DNA from: Apoderus coryli
Lineage: Eukaryota; Arthropoda; Insecta; Coleoptera; Attelabidae
Length of the DNA stretch: 64,000 nucleotides
Direction of reading: 5' to 3'
Assembly (NCBI GenBank): GCA_911728435.2
Contig: OU452205.1
Span: 20,020,080 to 20,084,079 of the forward strand
Positions 28,401-41,800 of this stretch are shown here, one piece after another. Within the stretch, counting starts at the first letter, position 1. Each line of letters begins with the position of its first letter. The notes under the pieces were generated by a model that was not told the DNA's origin, did no database searches, and saw only the letters and a list, made by a program, of their open reading frames with translations. Both the position numbers and the translations under genes were made by a program.

Positions 28401-31400
28401 TAGAACGAATTAGAGCGTTTTGTTACTAAAATTTTGTTATTTAGAATTAAACTTTTCAAATGGCTCCCAAAAAGCTGTTTTCTCACTTAGAATTTAAAAG
28501 TAAATTTTATTAGTGAAAATAAGTTAGATTAAGCGTAAATAAGCAATTTAGAACGAATTAGCGCGTTTTGTTACTAAAATTTTGATATTTAGAATTAAAC
28601 GTTCAAATGGCTCCCAAAAAGCTGTTTTCTCACTTAGAATTTAAAAGTAAATTTTATTAGTAGATTTAGCGCGTTTTGTTACTAAAATTTTGTTATTTAG
28701 AATTAAACTTTTCAAATGGCTCCCAAAAAGCTGTTTTCTCACTTAGAATTTAAAAGTAAATTTTATTAGTCAAAAGAAATTAGATTAAGCATAAAAAAGC
28801 AAATTAGAACGAATTAGAGCGTTTTGTTACTAAAATTTTGTTATTTAGAATTAAACTTTTCAAATGGCTCCCAAAAAGCTGTTTTCTCACTTAGAATTTA
28901 AAAGTAAATTTTATTAGTCTAAAGAAATTAGATTAAGCATAAAAAAGCAAATTAGAACGATTTAGCGCGTTTTGTTACTAAAATTTTGTTATTTAGAATT
29001 AAACTTTTCAAATGGCTCCCAAAAAGCTGTTTTCTCACTTAGAATTTAAAAGTAAATTTTATTAGTCTAAAGAAATTAGATTAAGCGTAAATAAGCAATT
29101 TAGAACGAATTAGCGCGTTTTGTTACTAAAATTTTGTTATTTAGAATTAAACTTTTCAAATGGCTCCCAAAAAGCTGTTTTCTCACTTAGAATTTAAAAG
29201 TAAATTTTATTAGTGAAAATAAGTTAGATTAAGCGTAAATAAGCAATTTAGAACGAATTAGCGCGTTTTGTTACTAAAATTTTGTTATTTGGAATTAAAC
29301 GTTCAAATGGCTGCCAAAAAGCTGTTTTCTCACTTAGAATTTAAAAGTAAATTTTATTAGTGAAAATAAGTTAGATTAAGCGTAAATAAGCAATTTAGAA
29401 CGTATTAGAGCGTTTTGTTACTAAAATTTTGTTATTTGGAATTAAACGTTCAAATGGCTGCCATAAAGCTGTTTTCTCACTTAGAATTTAAAAGTAAATT
29501 TTATTAGTGAAAATAAGTTAGATTAAGCGTAAATAAGCAAATTTAGAACGTATTAGAGCGTTTTGTTACTAAAATTTTGTTATTTAGAATTAAACTTTTC
29601 AAAGGGCTCCCAAAAAGCTGTTTTCTCACTTAAAATTTAAAAGTAAATTTTATTAGTCAAAAGAAATTAGAGTAAGCATAAAAAAGCAAATTGGAACGAA
29701 TTATAGCGTTTTGTTACTAAAATTTTGTTATTTAGAATTAAACTTTTCAAATGGCTCCCAAAAAGCTGTTTTCTCACTTAAAATTTAAAAGTAAGTTTTA
29801 TTAGTCAAAAGAAATTAGATTAAGCATAAAAAAGCAAATTAGAACGAATTAGAGCGTTTTGTTACTAAAATTTTGTTATTTAGAATTAAACTTTTCAAAT
29901 GGCTCCCAAAAAGCTGTTTTCTCACTTAGAATTTAAAAGTAAATTTTATTAGTCTAAAGAAATTAGAGTAAGCGTAAATAAGCAATTTAGAACGAATTAG
30001 CGCGTTTTGTTACTAAAATTTTGTTATTTGGAATTAAACGTTCAAATGGCTGCCAAAAAGCTGTTTTCTCACTTAGAATTTAAAAGTAAATTTTATTAGT
30101 GAAAATAAGTTAGATTAAGCGTAAATAAGCAATTTAGAACGTATTAGAGCGTTTTGTTACTAAAATTTTGTTATCTAGAATTAAACTTTTCAAATGGCTC
30201 CCAAAAAGCTGTTTTCTCACTTAAAATTTAAAAGTAAATTTCATTAGTCAAAAGAAATTAGATTAAGCATAAAAAAGCAAATTAGAACGAATTAGAGCGT
30301 TTTGTTACTAAAATTTTGTTATTTAGAATTAAACTTTTCAAATGGCTCCCAAAAAGCTGTTTTCTCACTTAAAATTTAAAAGTAAATTTCATTAGTCAAA
30401 AGAAATTAGATTAAGCATAAAAAAGCAAATTAGAACGAATTAGAGCGTTTTGTTACTAAAATTTTGTTATTTAGAATTAAACTTTTCAAATGGCTCCCAA
30501 AAAGCTGTTTTCTCACTTAAAATTTAAAAGTAAATTTTATTAGTCTAAAGAAATTAGATTAAGAATAAAAAAGCAAATTAGAACGATTTAGCGCGTTTTG
30601 TTACTGAAATTTTGTTATTTAGAATTAAACTTTTCAAATGGCTCCCAAAAAAGCTGTTTTCTCACTTAGAATTTAAAAGTAAATTTTATTAGTGATAATA
30701 AGTTAGATTAAGCGTAAATAAGCAATTTAGAACGAATTAGCGCGTTTTGTTACTAAAATTTTGATATTTAGAATTAAACGTTCAAATGGCTCCCAAAAAG
30801 CTGTTTTCTCACTTAGAATTTAAAAGTAAATTTTATTAGTCAAAAGAAATTAGATTAAGCATAAAAAAGCAAATTAGAACGAATTAGAGCGTTTTGTTAC
30901 TAAAATTTTGTTATTTAGAATTAAACTTTTCAAATGGCTCCCAAAAAGCTGTTTTCTTACTTAGAATTTAAAAGTAAATTTTATTAGTGAAAATAAGTTA
31001 GATTAAGCGTAAATAAGCAATTTACAACGAATTAGCGCGTTTTGTTACTAAAATTTTGTTATTTAGAATTAAACGTTCAAATGGCTCCCAAAAAGCTGTT
31101 TTCTCACTTAGAATTTAAAAGTAAATTTTATTAGTAAAAATAAGTTAGATTAAGCGTAAATAAGCAATTTAGAACGAATTAGCGTGTTTTGTTACTAAAA
31201 TTTTGTTATTTAGAATTATACGTTCAAATGGCTGCCAAAAAGCTGTTTTCTCACTTAGAATTTAAAAGTAAATTTTATTAGTCTAAAGAAATTAGATTAA
31301 GCATAAAAAAGCAAATTAGAACGATTTAGCGCGTTTTGTTACTAAAATTTTGTTATTTAGAATTAAACTTTTCAAATGGCTCCCAAAAAGCTGTTTTCTC

Positions 31401-34400
31401 ACTTAGAATTTAAAAGTAAATTTTATTAGTGAAAATAAGTTAGATTAAGCGTAAATAAGCAATTTAGAACGAATTAGCTCGTTTTGTTACTAAAATTTTG
31501 TTATTTGGAATTAAACGTTCAAATGGCTGCCAAAAAGCTGTTTTCTCACTTAGAAATTAAAAGTAAATTTTATTAGTGAAAATAAGTTAGATTAAGCGTA
31601 AATAAGCAATTTAGAACGTATTAGAGCGTTTTGTTACTAAAATTTTGTTATTTAGAATTAAACGTTTCAAATGGCTCCCAAAAAGCTGTTTTCTCACTTA
31701 GAAATTAAAAGTAAATTTTATTAGTCAAAAGAAATTAGATTAAGCATAAAAAAAGCAAATTAGAACGAATTAGAGCGTTTTGTTACTAAAATTTTGTTAT
31801 TTAGAATTAAACTTTTCAAATGGCTCCCAAAAAGCTGTTTTCTCACTTAGAATTTAAAAGTTAATTTTATTAGTCAAAAGAAATTAGATTAAGCATAAAA
31901 AAGCAAATTAGAACGAATTAGAGCGTTTTTGTTACTAAAATTTTGTTATTTAGAATTAAACTTTTCAAATGGCTCCCAAAAAGCTGTTTTCTCACTTAGA
32001 ATTTAAAAGTAAATTTTATTAGTAGATTTAGCGCGTTTTGTTACTAAAATTTTGTTATTTAGAATTAAACTTTTCAAATGGCTCCCAAAAAGCTGTTTTC
32101 TCACTTAGAAATTAAAAGTAAATTTTATTAGTCTAAAGAAATTAGATTAAGCATAAAAAAGCAAATTAGAACGAATTAGAGCGTTTTGTTACTAAAATTT
32201 TGGTATTTAGAATTAAACTTTTCAAATGGCTCCCGAAAAGCTGTTTTCTCACTTAGAATTTAAAAGTAAATTTTATTAGTAAAAATAAGTTAGATTAAGC
32301 GTAAATAAGCAATTTAGAACGAATTAGCGTGTTTTGTTACTAAAATTTTGTTATTTAGAATTATACGTTCAAATGGCTGCCAAAAAGCTGTTTTCTCACT
32401 TAGAATTTAAAAGTAAATTTTATTAGTCTAAAGAAATTAGATTAAGCATAAAAAAGCAAATTAGAACGATTTAGCGCGTTTTGTTACTAAAATTTTGTTA
32501 TTTAGAATTAAACTTTTCAAATGGCTCCCAAAAAGCTGTTTTCTCACTTAGAATTTAAAAGTAAATTTTATTAGTGAAAATAAGTTAGATTAAGCGTAAA
32601 TAAGCAATTTAGAACGAATTAGCTCGTTTTGTTACTAAAATTTTGTTATTTGGAATTAAACGTTCAAATGGCTGCCAAAAAGCTGTTTTCTCACTTAGAA
32701 ATTAAAAGTAAATTTTATTAGTGAAAATAAGTTAGATTAAGCGTAAATAAGCAATTTAGAACGTATTAGAGCGTTTTGTTACTAAAATTTTGTTATTTAG
32801 AATTAAACGTTTCAAATGGCTCCCAAAAAGCTGTTTTCTCACTTAGAAATTAAAAGTAAATTTTATTAGTCAAAAGAAATTAGATTAAGCATAAAAAAGC
32901 AAATTAGAACGAATTAGAGCGTTTTGTTACTAAAATTTTGTTATTTAGAATTAAACTTTTCAAATGGCTCCCAAAAAGCTGTTTTCTCACTTAGAATTTA
33001 AAAGTTAATTTTATTAGTCAAAAGAAATTAGATTAAGCATAAAAAAGCAAATTAGAACGAATTAGAGCGTTTTGTTACTAAAATTTTGTTATTTAGAATT
33101 AAACTTTTCAAATGGCTCCCAAAAAGCTGTTTTCTCACTTAGAATTTAAAAGTAAATTTTATTAGTAGATTTAGCGCGTTTTGTTACTAAAATTTTGTTA
33201 TTTAGAATTAAACTTTTCAAATGGCTCCCAAAAAGCTGTTTTCTCACTTAGAAATTAAAAGTAAATTTTATTAGTCTAAAGAAATTAGATTAAGCATAAA
33301 AAAGCAAATTAGAACGAATTAGAGCGTTTTGTTACTAAAATTTTGGTATTTAGAATTAAACTTTTCAAATGGCTCCCGAAAAGCTGTTTTCTCACTTAGA
33401 ATTTAAAAGTAAATTTTATTAGTAGATTTAGCGCGTTTTGTTACTAAAATTTTGTTATTTAGAATTAAACTTTTCAAATGGCTCCCAAAAAGCTGTTTTC
33501 TCACTTAGAATTTAAAAGTAAATTTTATTAGTCAAAAGAAATTAGATTAAGCATAAAAAAGCAAATTAGAACGAATTAGAGCGTTTTGTTACTAAAATTT
33601 TGTTATTTAGAATTAAACTTTTCAAATGGCTCCCAAAAAGCTGTTTTCTCACTTAGAATTTAAAAGTAAATTTTATTAGTCCAAAGAAATTAGATTAAGC
33701 ATAAAAAAGCAAATTAGAACGATTTAGCGCGTTTTGTTACTGAAATTTTGCTATTTAGAATTAAACTTTTCAAATGGCTCCCAAAAAGCGGTTTTCTCAC
33801 TTAGAATTTAAAAGTAAATTTTATTAGTGAAAATAAGTTAGATTAAGCGTAAATAAGCAATTTAGAACGAATTAGCGCGTTTTGTTACTAAAATTTTGAT
33901 ATTTAGAATTAAACGTTCAAATGGCTCCCAAAAAGCTGTTTTCTCACTTAGAATTTAAAAGTAAATTTTATTAGTAGATTTAGCGCGTTTTGTTACTAAA
34001 ATTTTGTTATTTAGAATTAAACTTTTCAAATGGCTCCCAAAAAGCTGTTTTCTCACTTAGAATTTAAAAGTAAATTTTATTAGTCAAAAGAAATTAGATT
34101 AAGCATAAAAAAGCAAATTAGAACGAATTAGAGCGTTTTGTTACTAAAATTTTGTTATTTAGAATTAAACTTTTTCAAATGGCTCCCAAAAAGCTGTTTT
34201 CTCACTTAGAATTTAAAAGTAAATTTTATTAGTCTAAAGAAATTAGATTAAGCATAAAAAAGCAAATTAGAACGATTTAGCGCGTTTTGCTACTAAAATT
34301 TTGTTATTTAGAATTAAACTTTTCAAATGGCTCCCAAAAAGCTGTTTTCTCACTTAGAATTTAAAAGTAAATTTTATTAGTCTAAAGAAATTAGATTAAG

Positions 34401-35560
34401 CGTAAATAAGCAATTTAGAACGAATTAGCGCGTTTTGTTACTAAAATTTTGTTATTTAGAATTAAACTTTTCAAATGGCTCCCAAAAAGCTGTTTTCTCA
34501 CTTAGAATTTAAAAGTATATTTTATTAGTGAAAATAAGTTAGATTAAGCGTAAATAAGCAATTTAGAACGAATTAGCGCGTTTTGTTACTAACATTTTGT
34601 TATTTGGAATTAAACGTTCAAATGGCTGCCAAAAAGCTGTTTTCTCACTTAGAATTTAAAAGTAAATTTTATTAGTGAAAATAAGTTAGATTAAGCGTAA
34701 ATAAGCAATTTAGAACGTATTAGAGCGTTTTGTTACTAAAATTTTGTTATTTGGAATTAAACGTTCAAATGGCTGCCAAAAAGCTGTTTTCTCACTTAGA
34801 ATTTAAAAGTAAATTTTATTAGTGAAAATAAGTTAGATTAAGCGTAAATAAGCAATTTAGAACGTATTAGAGCGTTTTGTTAATAAAATTTTGTTATTTA
34901 GAATTAAACTTTTCAAAGGGCTCCCAAAAAGCTGTTTTCTCACTTAAAATTTAAAAGTAAATTTTATTAGTCAAAAGAAATTAGATTAAGCATAAAAAAG
35001 CAAATTAGAACGAATTAGAGCGTTTTGTTACTAAAATTTTGTTATTTAGAATTAAACTATTCAAATGGCTCCCAAAAAGCTGTTTTCTAACTAAAAATTA
35101 AAAGTAAATTTTATTAGTCAAAAGAAATTAGATTAAGCATAAAAAAGCAAATTAGAACGAATTAGAGCGTTTTGTTACTAAAATTTTGTTATTTAGAATT
35201 AAACTTTTCAAATGGCTCCCAAAAAGCTGTTTTCTCACTTAGAATTTAAAAGTAAATTTTATTAGTCTAAAGAAATTAGATTAAGCGTAAATAAGCAATT
35301 TAGAACGAATTAGCGCGTTTTGTTACTAAAATTTTGTTATTTGGAATTAAACGTTCAAATGGCTGCCAAAAAGCTGTTTTCTCACTTAGAATTTAAAAGT
35401 AAATTTTATTAGTGAAAATAAGTTAGATTAAGCGTAAATAAGCAATTTAGAACGTATTAGAGCGTTTTGTTACTAAAATTTTGTTATCTAGATTTAAACT
35501 TTTCAAATGGCTCCCAAAAAGCTGTTTTCTCACTTAAAATTTAAAAGTAAATTTTATTAG
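22441..35560. repeat. Large segmental duplications within the satellite (about 6.07 and 5.31 kb)
   Basis: A long run of ordered unit types starts at 22441 and starts again at 28513 and 33827. Private variants confirm it: CAAAGGGCTCCC at 23527, 29600 and 34914, and GCCATAAAGCTG near 23388 and 29460. The first two copies are offset by about 6,072 bp and the second and third by about 5,314 bp, a difference of about five monomers. The third copy is incomplete, with a deletion junction near 35560 where ATTAG runs straight into AACGAATTAGCGCG. Confidence 0.82.
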
Positions 35561-35816
35561 AACGAATTAGCGCGTTTTGTTACTAAAATTTTGATATTTA
35601 GAATTAAACGTTCAAATGGCTCCCAAAAAGCTGTTTTCTCACTTAGAATTTAAAAGTAAATTTTATTAGTCCAAAGAAATTAGATTAAGCATAAAAAAGC
35701 AAATTAGAACGATTTAGCGCGTTTTGTTACTGAAATTTTGCTATTTAGAATTATACTTTTCAAATGGCTCCCAAAAAGCTGTTTTCTCACTTAGAATTTA
35801 AAAGTAAATTTTATTA

Positions 35817-38800
35817 GTGCAAATAAGTTAGATTAAGCGTAAATAAGCAATTTAGAACGAATTAGCGCGTTTTGTTACTAAAATTTTGTTATTTAGAATT
35901 AAACGTTTCAATGGCTCCCAAAAAGCTGTTTTCTCACTTAGAAATTAAAAGTAAATTTTATTAGTCAAAAGAAATTAGATTAAGCATAAAAAAGCAAATT
36001 AGAACGAATTAGAGCGTTTTGTTACTAAAATTTTGTTATTTAGAATTAAACTTTTCAAATGGCTCCCAAAAAGCTGTTTTCTCACTTAAAATTTAAAAGT
36101 AAATTTTATTAGTCAAAAGCAATTAGATTAAGCATAAAAAAGCAAATTAGAACGAATTAGAGCGTTTTGTTACTAAAATTTTGGTATTTAGAATTAAACT
36201 TTTCAAATGGCTCCCAAAAGCTGTTTTCACATTTAGAATTTAAAAGTAAATTTTATTAGTAGATTTAGCGCGTTTTGTTACTAAAATTTTGTTATTTAGA
36301 ATTAAACTTTTCAAATGGCTCCCAAAAAGCTGTTTTCTCACTTAGAAATTAAAAGTAAATTTTATTAGTCTAAAGAAATTAGATTAAGCATAAAAAAGCA
36401 AATTAGAACGAATTAGCGCGTTTTATTACTAAAATTTTGTTATTTAGAATTAAACTTTTCAAATGGCTCCCAAAAAGCTGTTTTCTCACTTAGAATTTAA
36501 AAGTAAATTTTATTAGTGAAAATAAGTTAGATTAAGCGTAAATAAGCAATTTACAACGAATTAGCGCGTTTTGTTACTAAAATTTTGTTATTTAGAATTA
36601 AACGTTCAAATGGCTCCCAAAAAGCTGTTTTCTCACTTAGAATTTAAAAGTAAATTTTATTAGTGAAAATAAGTTAGATTAAGCGTAAATAAGCAATTTA
36701 GAACGAATTAGCGTGTTTTGTTACTAAAATTTTGTTATTTAGAATTATACGTTCAAATGGCTGCCAAAAAGCTGTTTTCTCACTTAGAATTTAAAAGTAA
36801 ATTTTATTAGTCTAAAGAAATTAGATTAAGCATAAAAAAGCAAATTAGAACGATTTAGCGCGTTTTGTTACTAAAATTTTGTTATTTAGAATTAAACTTT
36901 TCAAATGGCTCCCAAAAAGCTGTTTTCTCACTTAGAATTTAAAAGTAAATTTTATTAGTGCAAATAAGTTAGATTAAGCGTAAATAAGCAATTTAGAACG
37001 AATTAGCGCGTTTTGTTACTAAAATTTTGATATTTAGAATTAAACGTTCAAATGGCTCCCAAAAAGCTGTTTTCTCACTTAGAATTTAAAAGTAAATTTT
37101 ATTAGTCAAAAGAAATTAGATTAAGCATAAAAAAGCAAATTAGAACGAATTAGAGCGTTTTGTTACTAAAATTTTGTTATTTAGAATTAAACGTTTCAAA
37201 TGGCTCCCAAAAAGCTGTTTTCTCACTTAGAATTTAAAAGTAAATTTTATTAGTGCAAATAAGTTAGATTAAGCGTAAATAAGCAATTTAGAACGAATTA
37301 GCGCGTTTTGTTACTAAAATTTTGTTATTTGGAATTAAACTTTTCAAATGGCTCCCAAAAAGCTGTTTTCTCACTTAGAATTTAAAAGTAAATTTTATTA
37401 GTGCAAATAAGTTAGATTAAGCGTAAATAAGCAATTTAGAACGAATTAGCGCGTTTTGTTACTAAAATTTTGATATTTAGAATTAAACGTTCAAATGGCT
37501 CCCAAAAAGCTGTTTTCTCACTTAGAATTTAAAAGTAAATTTTATTAGTCAAAAGAAATTAGATTAAGCATAAAAAAGCAAATTAGAACGAATTAGAGCG
37601 TTTTGTTACTAAAATTTTGTTATTTAGAATTAAACGTTTCAAATGGCTCCCAAAAAGCTGTTTTCTCACTTAGAATTTAAAAGTAAATTTTATTAGTGCA
37701 AATAAGTTAGATTAAGCGTAAATAAGCAATTTAGAACGAATTAGCGCGTTTTGTTACTAAAATTTTGATATTTAGAATTAAACGTTCAAATGGCTCCCAA
37801 AAAGCTGTTTTCTCACTTAGAATTTAAAAGTAAATTTTATTAGTCAAAAGAAATTAGATTAAGCATAAAAAAGCAAATTAGAACGAATTAGAGCGTTTTG
37901 TTACTAAAATTTTGTTATTTAGAATTAAACGTTTCAAATGGCTCCCAAAAAGCTGTTTTCTCACTTAGAATTTAAAAGTAAATTTTATTAGTGCAAATAA
38001 GTTAGATTAAGCGTAAATAAGCAATTTAGAACGAATTAGCGCGTTTTGTTACTAAAATTTTGTTATTTGGAATTAAACTTTTCAAATGGCTCCCAAAAAG
38101 CTGTTTTCTCACTTAGAATTTAAAAGTAAATTTTATTAGTCAAAAGAAATTAGATTAAGCATAAAAAAGCAAATTAGAACGAATTAGAGCGTTTTGTTAC
38201 TAAAATTTTGTTATTTAGAATTAAACGTTTCAAATGGCTCCCAAAAAGCTGTTTTCTCACTTAGAATTTAAAAGTAAATTTTATTAGTCAAAAGAAATTA
38301 GATTAAGCATAAAAAAGCAAATTAGAACGAATTAGAGCGTTTTGTTACTAAAATTTTGTTATTTAGAATTAAACGTTTCAAATGGCTCCCAAAAAGCTGT
38401 TTTCTCACTTAGAATTTAAAAGTAAATTTTATTAGTGCAAATAAGTTAGATTAAGCGTAAATAAGCAATTTAGAACGATTTAGCGCGTTTTGTTACTGAA
38501 ATTTTGCTATTTAGAATTATACTTTTCAAATGGCTCCCAAAAAGCTGTTTTCTCACTTAGAATTTAAAAGTAAATTTTATTAGTGCAAATAAGTTAGATT
38601 AAGCGTAAATAAGCAATTTAGAACGAATTAGCGCGTTTTGTTACTAAAATTTTGATATTTAGAATTAAACGTTCAAATGGCTCCCAAAAAGCTGTTTTCT
38701 CACTTAGAATTTAAAAGTAAATTTTATTAGTCAAAAGAAATTAGATTAAGCATAAAAAAGCAAATTAGAACGAATTAGAGCGTTTTGTTACTAAAATTTT

Positions 38801-41800
38801 GTTATTTAGAATTAAACGTTTCAAATGGCTCCCAAAAAGCTGTTTTCTCACTTAGAAATTAAAAGTAAATTTTATTAGTCAAAAGAAATTAGATTAAGCA
38901 TAAAAAAGCAAATTAGAACGAATTAGAGCGTTTTGTTACTAAAATTTTGTTATTTAGAATTAAACTTTTCAAATGGCTCCCAAAAAGCTGTTTTCTCACT
39001 TAAAATTTAAAAGTAAATTTTATTAGTCAAAAGCAATTAGATTAAGCATAAAAAAGCAAATTAGAACGAATTAGAGCGTTTTGTTACTAAAATTTTGGTA
39101 TTTAGAATTAAACTTTTCAAATGGCTCCCAAAAAGCTGTTTTCACATTTAGAATTTAAAAGTAAATTTTATTAGTAGATTTAGCGCGTTTTGTTACTAAA
39201 ATTTTGTTATTTAGAATTAAACTTTTCAAATGGCTCCCAAAAAGCTGTTTTCTCACTTAGAAATTAAAAGTAAATTTTATTAGTCTAAAGAAATTAGATT
39301 AAGCATAAAAAAGCAAATTAGAACGAATTAGCGCGTTTTATTACTAAAATTTTGTTATTTAGAATTAAACTTTTCAAATGGCTCCCAAAAAGCTGTTTTC
39401 TCACTTAGAATTTAAAAGTAAATTTTATTAGTGAAAATAAGTTAGATTAAGCGTAAATAAGCAATTTACAACGAATTAGCGCGTTTTGTTACTAAAATTT
39501 TGTTATTTAGAATTAAACGTTCAAATGGCTCCCAAAAAGCTGTTTTCTCACTTAGAATTTAAAAGTAAATTTTATTAGTGAAAATAAGTTAGATTAAGCG
39601 TAAATAAGCAATTTAGAACGAATTAGCGTGTTTTGTTACTAAAATTTTGTTATTTAGAATTATACGTTCAAATGGCTGCCAAAAAGCTGTTTTCTCACTT
39701 AGAATTTAAAAGTAAATTTTATTAGTCTAAAGAAATTAGATTAAGCATAAATAAGCAATTTAGAACGAATTAGCGCGTTTTGTTACTAAAATTTTGTTAT
39801 TTGGAATTAAACGTTCAAATGGCTGCCAAAAAGCTGTTTTCTCACTTAGAATTTAAAAGTAAATTTTATTAGTGAAAATAAGTTAGATTAAGCGTAAATA
39901 AGCAATTTAGAACGTATTAGAGCGTTTTGTTACTAAAATTTTGTTATTTAGAATTAAACGTTTCAAATGGCTCCCAAAAAGCTGTTTTCTCACTTAGAAA
40001 TTAAAAGTAAATTTTATTAGTCAAAAGGAATTAGATTAAGCATAAAAAAGCAAATTAGAACGAATTAGAGCGTTTTGTTACTAAAATTTTGTTATTTAGA
40101 ATTAAACTTTTCAAATGGCTCCCAAAAAGCTGTTTTCTCACTTAGAATTTAAAAGTTAATTTTATTAGTCAAAAGAAATTAGATTAAGCATAAAAAAGCA
40201 AATTAGAACGAATTAGAGCGTTTTGTTACTAAAATTTTGTTATTTAGAATTAAACTTTTCAAATGGCTCCCAAAAAGCTGTTTTCTCACTTAGAATTTAA
40301 AAGTAAATTTTATTAGTAGATTTAGCGCGTTTTGTTACTAAAATTTTGTTATTTAGAATTAAACTTTTCAAATGGCTCCCAAAAAGCTGTTTTCTCACTT
40401 AGAATTTAAAAGTAAATTTTATTAGTCAAAAGAAATTAGATTAAGCATAAAAAAGCAAATTAGAACGAATTAGAGCGTTTTGTTACTAAAATTTTGTTAT
40501 TTAGAATTAAACTTTTCAAATGGCTCCCAAAAAGCTGTTTTCTCACTTAGAATTTAAAAGTAAATTTTATTAGTAGATTTAGCGCGTTTTGTTACTAAAA
40601 TTTTGTTATTTGGAATTAAACGTTCAAATGGCTGCCAAAAAGCTGTTTTCTCACTTAGAATTTAAAAGTAAATTTTATTAGTGAAAATAAGTTAGATTAA
40701 GCGTAAATAAGCAATTTAGAACGTATTAGAGCGTTTTGTTACTAAAATTTTGTTATTTAGAATTAAACGTTTCAAATGGCTCCCAAAAAGCTGTTTTCTC
40801 ACTTAGAAATTAAAAGTAAATTTTATTAGTCAAAAGGAATTAGATTAAGCATAAAAAAGCAAATTAGAACGAATTAGAGCGTTTTGTTACTAAAATTTTG
40901 TTATTTAGAATTAAACTTTTCAAATGGCTCCCAAAAAGCTGTTTTCTCACTTAGAATTTAAAAGTTAATTTTATTAGTCAAAAGAAATTAGATTAAGCAT
41001 AAAAAAGCAAATTAGAACGAATTAGAGCGTTTTGTTACTAAAATTTTGTTATTTAGAATTAAACTTTTCAAATGGCTCCCAAAAAGCTGTTTTCTCACTT
41101 AGAATTTAAAAGTAAATTTTATTAGTAGATTTAGCGCGTTTTGTTACTAAAATTTTGTTATTTAGAATTAAACTTTTCAAATGGCTCCCAAAAAGCTGTT
41201 TTCTCACTTAGAATTTAAAAGTAAATTTTATTAGTCCAAAGAAATTAGATTAAGCATAAAAAAGCAAATTAGAACGATTTAGCGCGTTTTGTTACTGAAA
41301 TTTTGCTATTTAGAATTATACTTTTCAAATGGCTCCCAAAAAGCTGTTTTCTCACTTAGAATTTAAAAGTAAATTTTATTAGTGCAAATAAGTTAGATTA
41401 AGCGTAAATAAGCAATTTAGAACGAATTAGCGCGTTTTGTTACTAAAATTTTGATATTTAGAATTAAACGTTCAAATGGCTCCCAAAAAGCTGTTTTCTC
41501 ACTTAGAATTTAAAAGTAAATTTTATTAGTCAAAAGAAATTAGATTAAGCATAAAAAAGCAAATTAGAACGAATTAGAGCGTTTTGTTACTAAAATTTTG
41601 TTATTTAGAATTAAACGTTTCAAATGGCTCCCAAAAAGCTGTTTTCTCACTTAGAATTTAAAAGTAAATTTTATTAGTGCAAATAAGTTAGATTAAGCGT
41701 AAATAAGCAATTTAGAACGAATTAGCGCGTTTTGTTACTAAAATTTTGTTATTTAGAATTAAACGTTCAAATGGCTCCCAAAAAGCTGTTTTCTCACTTA